Assembly: GCA_011330685.1 (NCBI GenBank)
Contig: DRPV01000249.1
Coordinates: forward strand, 1-52,593
Origin: Desulfobacterales bacterium
Lineage (GTDB): Bacteria; Desulfobacterota; Desulfobulbia; Desulfobulbales; VMSU01
DNA: 52,593 nt
Reading direction: 5' to 3'
Position 1 is the stretch's first letter; each line of letters starts with the position of its first letter. A program made the position numbers and the translations under genes. The notes under the pieces were generated by a model that was not told the origin of the DNA, did not search any database, and saw only the letters and a list, made by a program, of their open reading frames with translations. This document shows, piece after piece, positions 44,088 to 50,789 of the stretch.

Positions 44088-44384
44088 ATGGACATAGCTC
44101 ATGAAAAGCGGCACAACACCCGTACACCCTGCAATGAGGAGATATCCTTTACCATGCCCGTTGACAACGGTAAAACAGCCGTTGGTCAGGCCAGAATTAT
44201 GGATATAAGTGCCACCGGTATGGGTATTGTCTGTGATTTACCGCTGAATAAGGATCAGACCATTTATTTTACCCCAAATCAGCCGGGTTGGGAACTGCCG
44301 CCAAAGGGGATAGTTATCTGGAGTTACAAAGAGGCAAAGGGCTGCCGGGCCGGGTTGGAGTTTATTCTTCGTGAAGACAAATGA
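44088..44384 (+). CDS. PilZ-domain protein 1 (c-di-GMP effector)
   Basis: 98 residues, a single PilZ domain. The N-terminal RHNTR provides the RxxxR element, and DISATGMGI matches the D/N-x-S-x-x-G motif, so cyclic di-GMP binding is expected. GIVIWSYKEAKGCRAGLEF is the usual C-terminal strand region. It overlaps the next PilZ gene by 4 nt. Being placed between cytochromes and HAMP proteins, it may tie surface electron transfer to biofilm signalling. Confidence 0.85.
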   Translation: MDIAHEKRHNTRTPCNEEISFTMPVDNGKTAVGQARIMDISATGMGIVCDLPLNKDQTIYFTPNQPGWELPPKGIVIWSYKEAKGCRAGLEFILREDK

Positions 44385-44674
44385 TAAGCTTTAATAAGCA
44401 GCGTTCACAGCCCCGTCGTGAGATTTCCGCCCAGGAGCAAGGGCCGCCCCTTAAAATATTGGTAGAAGACCCTCGGGGAGCCTATCACCGGGAGATAAAT
44501 GTCCTGGATATAAATGACAGCGGCATGGGGGTCATTAGTCTCCAGCCCTTAAAGGTTGGGCAGGAGATTATCTTTGACACTGAGCAGGATGATTGGGATT
44601 TGCCGAACAAGGGAGTAGTTATGTGGGTTTTCAGGGCCAGTTATGGCTTTCGAGTTGGTATAAAATTTTTGTAA
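44381..44674 (+). CDS. PilZ-domain protein 2
   Basis: 97 residues and a paralogue of the preceding gene. It has an Arg-rich N-terminal segment (QRSQPRREI), DINDSGMGV as the second motif and VVMWVFRASYGFRVGIKF at the end. The ATG overlaps the upstream TGA, so the pair is translated together and could form a heterodimer. Confidence 0.85.
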   Translation: MISFNKQRSQPRREISAQEQGPPLKILVEDPRGAYHREINVLDINDSGMGVISLQPLKVGQEIIFDTEQDDWDLPNKGVVMWVFRASYGFRVGIKFL

Positions 44675-44703
44675 GGATGCTGGCAACGGATTCGGCTTCG
44701 CCT

Positions 44704-44733
44704 TATAATTAGTTATAGTCAGTAACTGTTCAG
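44704..44733 (+). promoter_or_regulatory. Perfect -10 box and family A half-site before the first HAMP gene
   Basis: TATAAT (44704-44709) lies 61 nt before the GTG start, with only a weak -35 (TGGCAA near 44681). GTTATAGTCAG follows, also found at ~40392. A family A end, GTAACTGTTCAG, occupies 44722-44733. A new transcript for the HAMP-cytochrome module may start here. Confidence 0.4.
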
Positions 44734-44769
44734 TAACGTCAAGAATAATCAGCGGTAAAGGAGATAAGC

Positions 44770-45318
44770 GTGAATTCTGAACATCAAATTATTGCTAAAT
44801 CGTATCGTAGCGGTCTGCTTATAAAATGTGGGCTTTTTTTCACCATTGGTCTGATTCTAACCGCCGTCATTCTCTATCTTTCCGCTCAGCAGCCCTTGGG
44901 GCCGTCATACCAGCAAAGTTTTGCCCGCCTGGCCCATCTAAAGCATGAAATGCTGGTAAAATCAATTACCATCTATTCTATTCTCAGCCTGTTAATAATC
45001 AGCGGTATAATATTTGTAACCGTTATGTATTCTCATCGAGTGGTGGGGCCCCTGGTCGGCTTAAGACGGGTAATCAGGGCGATTGCGGCTGGAGATTTGA
45101 CCATGGCTGCCCGCTTGCGGGAAAAAGACGCCATAATTTCGATTGCGGATGCCATTAACGAGCTGCGTGACTCATGTCGGGCAAAAATATTGTCAATCAG
45201 CCGGGAAAGCGATGAGATAGAGAAACTTTTGAACTCTAACCCGGAGGATCTTGGTGCTGAATTAACTAAAAAGGCCCTGATGATCCAAAAGCTTTGCAGC
45301 AAAACGGAGCAGGGATAA
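44770..45318 (+). CDS. Two-helix membrane protein with HAMP domain 1
   Basis: 182 residues from a GTG start with AAGGAG 7 nt upstream. Two transmembrane helices (~14-38 and ~64-86) enclose a short periplasmic loop, then a HAMP domain (~87-140: HRVVGPLVGLRRVIRAIAAGDL) and a coiled coil. No kinase, GGDEF or chemotaxis output follows, so it must act through a partner. It is followed by a heptaheme cytochrome. The order repeats with 46210 and 46800. Confidence 0.82.
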   Translation: MNSEHQIIAKSYRSGLLIKCGLFFTIGLILTAVILYLSAQQPLGPSYQQSFARLAHLKHEMLVKSITIYSILSLLIISGIIFVTVMYSHRVVGPLVGLRRVIRAIAAGDLTMAARLREKDAIISIADAINELRDSCRAKILSISRESDEIEKLLNSNPEDLGAELTKKALMIQKLCSKTEQG

Positions 45319-45363
45319 GGGGGGCAGCCCTTAAGGGATGCCGGTCTTTTACATGGAGCGATA

Positions 45364-46197
45364 ATGTCTTTAGCCTTTCGGGTCATAATTATCTGCGGGT
45401 TTCTCCTGATCGCGGTTTCGGTCTTCAGCCGTGATGGCGGTGACCATAACTTCAGTCGTGAGCAATGCCGGATATGCCATGTCGGTAATGACCGCCCCAG
45501 CCGTTACAACCTTACCAGCTCTATTACCAGGAGTTGTCTGACCTGCCATCAGGATATCTTCGATGAGGGATATATGCATCCGGTGGACATAAAGGCTGAT
45601 GATGTTCATGTTCCTATAGATTTTCCTCTATCAGGCAATGGTCTGATAACCTGTGTTACCTGCCATGATGTTCACTCATCAGCGAGAAATAATTTTGGCC
45701 GTAAAACCAATTTTCTTCGCCGTCAGGCACATGGGAAGGCCTTCTGTGATATCTGCCATCTGAATACCATGTGTGTTGCCAATGGTCATGAGCCGGTTTT
45801 TAATAAAGCTCATTTTACCTCCAAGTATATTGTCAATGACACCCAAAATACGATTGATGCCATGAGTCGAGACTGTATCTCATGTCATGATGGTTCCGTT
45901 GGTTCGTCGGTGGAACTTAAGGCGGGGAATTGGCGGCATAGCACAAATTTCTTAAAATTTGATGACGGCGGCATGCATCCCATTGGGATGAATTATGAGA
46001 TAACGCGTCGTAAAAACTGGAAGGCCGCCTTAAAGCCAATTGACATGGTAGATAAAAGGATCAGATTCTTTGGTCGGGGCCATAATAAAATGGGGTGCGG
46101 CTCCTGTCATGACCCCTTTTCCAGCTCTAAAAATAAACTGGTTATCAGTAATGTCGGCAGTAAGCTCTGTCTTGCCTGCCACGGAATGGCCAAATAA
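45364..46197 (+). CDS. Exported heptaheme c-type cytochrome
   Basis: 277 residues with an N-terminal hydrophobic signal (VIIICGFLLIAVSVF). Seven CxxCH sites: CRICH, CLTCH, CVTCH, CDICH, CISCH, CGSCH and CLACH. The first four and the HPVDIKADDVHVPIDFPL stretch match the tetraheme protein at 46800. The last three, starting CISCHDGSVG and including GGMHPIGMNYE, resemble the OmcE-like module. It looks like a fusion of the two types. It lies 45 nt after HAMP protein 1 and 12 nt before HAMP protein 2. Confidence 0.87.
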   Translation: MSLAFRVIIICGFLLIAVSVFSRDGGDHNFSREQCRICHVGNDRPSRYNLTSSITRSCLTCHQDIFDEGYMHPVDIKADDVHVPIDFPLSGNGLITCVTCHDVHSSARNNFGRKTNFLRRQAHGKAFCDICHLNTMCVANGHEPVFNKAHFTSKYIVNDTQNTIDAMSRDCISCHDGSVGSSVELKAGNWRHSTNFLKFDDGGMHPIGMNYEITRRKNWKAALKPIDMVDKRIRFFGRGHNKMGCGSCHDPFSSSKNKLVISNVGSKLCLACHGMAK

Positions 46198-46209
46198 AGG
46201 GTAACGATT

Positions 46210-46773
46210 ATGAATAAACGCAAAATATATTACATTAAAAACAGCGCCCAGAGTAAATTTATTTTCCGCTTTACCAGTATATCCATAATTGGCGGTATAC
46301 TGGCGTTGACAGCCTTTAATTATCTGGCCTACAAGAAAATTGACTCTGTTTTATACTCCATGCGTATGCCGCGTATCTCCCCCAGCAATCTGTTGTGGAC
46401 TGAGATGCTATACTCTAATCTATTTGTTATTTTCTTTACCCTCATCGTGTTTTTTATCCTGGTTAGAGGACTTTATAACAAAATTCATGGGCCGTTAAAA
46501 AAACTCGATAATGATATAAAACGGATGAGCTCCGGTGATTTTGATAAAAATATCGCCTTACGCCATAAGGATGAATTTTTAGATTTTGCTGAGGAGCTTA
46601 ATGCCATGTCCCAGGAATTAAATAATCGTTTTAAGGCCATGCGGGAGGCCGGGGCGGAAATTGAACGGGCTGCGGAAATGCTGGACGGCGCCAAGGAGCG
46701 GGATGAGCAATTAGCCAAAATAAAAAAAGAGTGTGCTGAACTTTCCAAGATAGTAAAATCATTTAAGGTCTAA
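46210..46773 (+). CDS. Two-helix membrane protein with HAMP domain 2
   Basis: 187 residues: helices at ~20-40 and ~65-86, HAMP at ~87-140 (KIHGPLKKLDNDIKRMSSGD), then a long coiled coil rich in Glu, Lys and Ala with no output domain. The layout is as in the protein at 44770, so the two are probably paralogues. The ATG lies 12 nt after the heptaheme stop, and the tetraheme gene follows after 26 nt. Confidence 0.82.
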   Translation: MNKRKIYYIKNSAQSKFIFRFTSISIIGGILALTAFNYLAYKKIDSVLYSMRMPRISPSNLLWTEMLYSNLFVIFFTLIVFFILVRGLYNKIHGPLKKLDNDIKRMSSGDFDKNIALRHKDEFLDFAEELNAMSQELNNRFKAMREAGAEIERAAEMLDGAKERDEQLAKIKKECAELSKIVKSFKV

Positions 46774-46799
46774 TCTTCCCGCGAGCTTATCATATAGAT

Positions 46800-47207
46800 A
46801 TGAAGACAATAATTCCAATTCTTTTAGCCATCCTTTTATATCCGGTTCAGGCCCTGGCAATTCACAATGACGTTAACAAGACTAAATGTCTTGACTGCCA
46901 TGTTACTCTGCCTTTTGACCGCGCGGATCTGTCTTACACCGCTCAGGTTGGGGACGTGTGTCGTAAATGCCATAAAAAATTCCCCTGTAATGATAATAAT
47001 AAACAATTCGCTCATCCCATGGATGTTAAACCCACTATGAGCATCCCCGTTGATATGCCCCTTGACGCTGAGGGCCGCCTGACCTGTATAACCTGTCATT
47101 CCTATCATGCCGAGTTCTGGGATGCTGAATACAGCAGTAAATTCTTATTAAGGCGGCCCAGAGGAATCAAGCTCTGCACCACCTGTCACAAAAAATTCAA
47201 AAAATAA
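46800..47207 (+). CDS. Exported tetraheme c-type cytochrome
   Basis: 135 residues, signal peptide ~1-20 (cleavage near ALA-I), with CLDCH, CRKCH, CITCH and CTTCH. It aligns along its whole length with the first half of the heptaheme protein: HPMDVKPTMSIPVDMPL, LTCITCH and KFLLRRPRGIKLC. It is probably a small periplasmic carrier or a redox sensor for the neighbouring HAMP protein. Confidence 0.87.
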   Translation: MKTIIPILLAILLYPVQALAIHNDVNKTKCLDCHVTLPFDRADLSYTAQVGDVCRKCHKKFPCNDNNKQFAHPMDVKPTMSIPVDMPLDAEGRLTCITCHSYHAEFWDAEYSSKFLLRRPRGIKLCTTCHKKFKK

Positions 47208-47296
47208 TATTGACAAAAACCAACCCAGGGAATAAAAAACACCATGGCTGAATGAATAGGCATTCATCTATAATTTTAAAACCAAGGAGAAATATT

Positions 47297-47704
47297 ATGC
47301 TGAAAAAATCATTAACTGTTGCCATGGTTGGTACCCTGATGTTTTGTTTTGCCATGATTAGTGCCGGGATATCCTTTGCCCAGAACACCGGGCCTGCCAC
47401 CATAGTCCTGAAAACCGCCAGAGCCAGAAAGCCCGCCTTCTTTCCGCATCATAAACATCAGTCCTTTCTTAAATGCTCCGTGTGTCATCACACCATGACT
47501 GCTGACGGCAAGCAGGGCCCCTATGTTGCCGGTCAGGAAAAAGCCTGTACCAGCTGTCATAATAAATCCTTTCCCAACAAGAAATTAAACGGCTTCCGGA
47601 AAGTTGGTCACGCCCGTTGTCGTACATGCCATAAGAAGATGAAGAAAGAGGGTAAACCCGCTCCGACGAAATGTAGCGGATGCCATCGTAAGGGTCTTAA
47701 ATAA
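47297..47704 (+). CDS. Periplasmic tetraheme cytochrome of the c3/c7 type
   Basis: About 135 residues from the ATG at 47297, which has AAGGAG 7 nt upstream; an earlier in-frame start at 47252 lacks one. Signal peptide ~1-28 (cleavage at SFA-Q). Hemes: CSVCH, CTSCH, CRTCH and CSGCH. The FFPHHKHQ segment before the first heme supplies axial His, as in class III cytochromes. The protein is Lys-rich, like c3 shuttles between dehydrogenases and membrane complexes. It ends the plus-strand cytochrome series and is followed by a clear terminator. Confidence 0.88.
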   Translation: MLKKSLTVAMVGTLMFCFAMISAGISFAQNTGPATIVLKTARARKPAFFPHHKHQSFLKCSVCHHTMTADGKQGPYVAGQEKACTSCHNKSFPNKKLNGFRKVGHARCRTCHKKMKKEGKPAPTKCSGCHRKGLK

Positions 47705-47737
47705 TTCCCGACGATTATCTGATTCAGCTTAACGCGA

Positions 47738-47774
47738 GGCTGCAACCCCTGAAAAGGGTTGCGGCCTTTTTTTT
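47738..47774 (+). terminator. Rho-independent terminator closing the cytochrome island
   Basis: GGCTGCAACCC and GGGTTGCGGCC pair (one mismatch) around a CTGAAAA loop, followed by eight T residues. Confidence 0.9.
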
Positions 47775-47795
47775 ATCTGCTTATGCCAGATTAAA

Positions 47796-49808
47796 ATGCC
47801 AGCCGCCAGCAGAAAAAAATTATCTAAGCGTCGTCCGTCTCAGCCGTGGCGCTGGAACCATATCCATCTGAGTGTCTTTCTGCTCGCCATATGCCTTTTC
47901 CTCTCCGCCCTTATCACCGTCAGCCTTTATGCCCTGATTGCCCTTCATATTCCTGATATTTCGTCCCTGAGCCGTTATAATCCCCCTGCTGCTACTATTA
48001 TTTTTGACAAGGACGGCCGGGAGATTGGTTCTGCCTACCTGATTAATCGGCGTCTCAAGACCCTGAAAGAGCTGCCGCCATTATTACCCAAGGCCTTTAT
48101 AGCCGCCGAGGATGCCCGTTTTTACAGTCATCCAGGGGTGGATGGCTGGTCTATTCTCCGCGCCCTTATCCATAATATAAGGTCAGGCGGGCGGGGGCAG
48201 GGAGGCAGTACTATCACGCAGCAGGTGGCCCGTGCCCTCTTATTGTCACCGGAAAAAACTTATATCCGCAAACTAAAGGAGGCTATCCTGGCCTATCGCA
48301 TGGATAAGGCCCTTGGTAAGAACGAGATACTGCATATCTATCTCAATCAGATTTATCTTGGTGAACGTTCCTATGGAGTGGGGGCGGCGGCCATGACCTA
48401 TTTTCATAAACCGGTGGAAAAACTTAATCTGGCCGAAATAAGTATTTTAGCCGGTCTGCCGCAAGCCCCCAGCAGTTATTCACCCCTTACCCATTTCCGC
48501 AAGGCCAAAATACGTCAGGCCTATGTCCTGAACAGGATGGCCGAAGACGGTTATATTACGGCCCAGGAAGCCAGAAATGCCTTCGCTGCCCCCCTGTCAT
48601 TACGGTCTGGTAACAGTAGGCAAGTTAAAGCCGATTATTTTGTCCAGGATATAAAAAATTATATTAAAGAAAAATACGGAGATCTTTTAACCACTGGCGG
48701 ACTGCGGGTTTATACCAGTTTGGATTCAAACTTGCAGAATGAGGCGGTAACGACTCTGCGCCGCGGTCTGAATCGACTTACAATCAGGCAAAACATGTCC
48801 GCCGCCCCTCTGCAGGGTGCTCTTATTGCCATTGATAATCGGGGGATGGTCAGGGCTCTTGTGGGGGGTAATAATTTTCAGGCCAGTCAATTTGATCGGG
48901 CTACTCAGGCGAGGCGGCAGCCAGGTTCAGCCTTTAAACCCATCATTTACGCTGCCGCTCTGGAGGCAGGTTTTGCCCCTAATTCTATTATTGACGACGC
49001 GCCTATTGAGTATAAGAATGAAAATGGCGTCTGGCGGCCCAAAAATTTCAGCGGCCGTTTCTTTGGCCCCACCACCCTGCGCAACGGCCTGGTTCATTCC
49101 CGCAATATTGTGGCCATTAAACTCCTGAGGGAGGTGGGGATGCAGCGAACAATCAGGCTTGCGAGGAGTATGGGAATCAAGTCGCCTTTAAAGGCAAATC
49201 TTTCCCTGGCTCTTGGTTCATCGGCGGTCTCTCTGTTGGAATTAACCAATGCCTACCGGGTATTCGCCCAGGCCGGGAAATTTCAACCGCCGATATTTAT
49301 CAGTAAAATTATAGACCGGCATGGCAGCATATTGGAACAGAATCACCCCCGGAGCCGACAGGTGATGAGCCCGGAAACCGCCTTTCAGATGGTTAAGCTC
49401 ATGCAGGGGGTAATTAAGGACGGTACCGGGCATCTGGCTCAGGGCATACCATATGCCGCCGGTAAGACGGGAACCACCAATCATAATATGGATGCCTGGT
49501 TCATTGGCTTTACCCCAAGATTATGCGCCGGGGTATGGGTTGGGCACGATAGATATAAATCATTAGGCCCCAAGGGGACAGGCGGCTGGGCCGCGGCCCC
49601 CATCTGGCATGATTTCATGCAAAAGGCCGCCGGCTATCGGGCAACCGCCGACTTCAAGGCTCCGGCAGGTATTACCTTTATCCCCATTGACCGCCGGACA
49701 GGTAATTTTGAATATCTTGACCCTAATCATGCCCTCTGGGAGGCCTTCAAAAAGAAAAATATGTCGGCCTGGCAGCACCGGAATCGTTCAAAAGTAAGCG
49801 CTCCATGA
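47796..49808 (+). CDS. mrcA: Class A penicillin-binding protein (PBP1A-type)
   Basis: 670 residues. An N-terminal cytoplasmic Arg/Lys-rich tail and one transmembrane helix (~28-52) precede the GT51 transglycosylase (EDARFYSHPG with the catalytic Glu; GGSTITQQVAR; LNQIYLG). The transpeptidase domain follows: SxxK as PGSAFKP, SxN as HSRN and KTG as AGKTGTTN. It polymerises and cross-links peptidoglycan. The last codons and the stop (GTA AGC GCT CCA TGA) belong to repeat B4, so the last four residues (Val-Ser-Ala-Pro) are repeat-encoded. Confidence 0.96.
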   Translation: MPAASRKKLSKRRPSQPWRWNHIHLSVFLLAICLFLSALITVSLYALIALHIPDISSLSRYNPPAATIIFDKDGREIGSAYLINRRLKTLKELPPLLPKAFIAAEDARFYSHPGVDGWSILRALIHNIRSGGRGQGGSTITQQVARALLLSPEKTYIRKLKEAILAYRMDKALGKNEILHIYLNQIYLGERSYGVGAAAMTYFHKPVEKLNLAEISILAGLPQAPSSYSPLTHFRKAKIRQAYVLNRMAEDGYITAQEARNAFAAPLSLRSGNSRQVKADYFVQDIKNYIKEKYGDLLTTGGLRVYTSLDSNLQNEAVTTLRRGLNRLTIRQNMSAAPLQGALIAIDNRGMVRALVGGNNFQASQFDRATQARRQPGSAFKPIIYAAALEAGFAPNSIIDDAPIEYKNENGVWRPKNFSGRFFGPTTLRNGLVHSRNIVAIKLLREVGMQRTIRLARSMGIKSPLKANLSLALGSSAVSLLELTNAYRVFAQAGKFQPPIFISKIIDRHGSILEQNHPRSRQVMSPETAFQMVKLMQGVIKDGTGHLAQGIPYAAGKTGTTNHNMDAWFIGFTPRLCAGVWVGHDRYKSLGPKGTGGWAAAPIWHDFMQKAAGYRATADFKAPAGITFIPIDRRTGNFEYLDPNHALWEAFKKKNMSAWQHRNRSKVSAP

Positions 49809-49866
49809 ACTCCCTGAAACGTTTACAGTTAGTGGGTTATATGAAGTTGGGTGTGGTTGATTGATC
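49794..49866. repeat. Family B palindromic element, copy B4
   Basis: A short palindrome, GTAAGCGCTCCATGA to CGTTTAC (49794-49826), is followed by the reversed alpha module (TGGGTTATATGAAGTTGGG, then GTTGATTGATC). It overlaps the 3' end of mrcA and lies at its convergent junction with the CBS-ACT gene. Confidence 0.78.
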
Positions 49867-49879
49867 CCTTACCTAATTA

Positions 49880-50566
49880 TTAATGGCTGCTTTTATGAGG
49901 TAATTTCTCCAAATCATCAGTTGCCGTAAAGACGAGTTCAAATTTATCAGACAAAATTTTAGTTAGTTCCTCTGGCCTCATGTCCTTGGCGACTGTTACC
50001 CGAATCGCTACCTGTTTCATGCCGTCTCCGGCATCCTCATAGGAAGTTAGGATACTGATAAGCCGGGAGTTGTTCTCCCGTAACACCTTGACCAGTTCCG
50101 TAACCGAACCCGGCGCGTCGGGAAGATTAAAAACATATTGAATAGCCCCATCTTTGATGCCGGTGGCGTGGATAAAACCAAGCAGAACGTCTGTTTCACT
50201 GAGCAGACCGATAATCTGTCCGGCATCGTCTAAGACCGGAATCCCGGATATCTTGTTATCCAACATAATTAAGGCCGCCTTCTCTAAAGAGTCAGTGCCG
50301 TGCATGATGATGGGGTCACTGGTCATTACATCCTTGACCTTCATCTCGGAGAGCAGATAATATAATTCATGAATATCCAGTGAGGTCGTCTTGGAAGGAG
50401 AGGCATCTTTCACATCACGATCCGAGATAATCCCCACCAGCTTGCCATGCGAGACTACCGGCAGTTTTCGGATGTTATTTTCCTTCATAACTCTGGTTGC
50501 CCGCATTAGTGAGGTGTTTTCGTCGACGGTAAGAACATTCTTGGCCATCCAATCCTTAATTAACAT
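49880..50566 (-). CDS. CBS-pair and ACT domain protein (AcuB-like)
   Basis: About 228 residues from the ATG at 50566, with GGGAG 6 nt upstream; an upstream in-frame start at 50623 lacks one. Two CBS motifs (MAKNVLTVDENTSLMRATRV and VKDVMTSDPIIMHGTDSLEK; GIISDRDVK and GLLSETDVL) bind adenosine nucleotides in related proteins. They are followed by an ACT-like domain (~145-215). No enzymatic domain is present. It is a cytoplasmic regulator of unknown target. Confidence 0.85.
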   Translation of the reverse strand: MLIKDWMAKNVLTVDENTSLMRATRVMKENNIRKLPVVSHGKLVGIISDRDVKDASPSKTTSLDIHELYYLLSEMKVKDVMTSDPIIMHGTDSLEKAALIMLDNKISGIPVLDDAGQIIGLLSETDVLLGFIHATGIKDGAIQYVFNLPDAPGSVTELVKVLRENNSRLISILTSYEDAGDGMKQVAIRVTVAKDMRPEELTKILSDKFELVFTATDDLEKLPHKSSH

Positions 50567-50789
50567 TATATTCTCCCTAAGAGTTTTAAGCTGTTGACAG
50601 GTACAAATACCTGCCAATTTCATAATTTTTGGTTTGGCCTGAATTTTTCCAGACCATATTATCTTATTTTAAGATAAAGTAGTTTTTCTGGCAAGATGTG
50701 ATTAAATCTCAACCGGAAAAATATTGCCTTTTCAGACCGCTGCGGTTACAAAACGGCAAATTCATTAATCTGATAATCATCTCTTTCAT

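Noticed and set aside
44681-44700. TGGCAACGGATTCGGC as a sigma-54 promoter before HAMP gene 1
   Set aside because: The GG to GC spacing is 11 nt rather than 10, and spacing is strict for RpoN.
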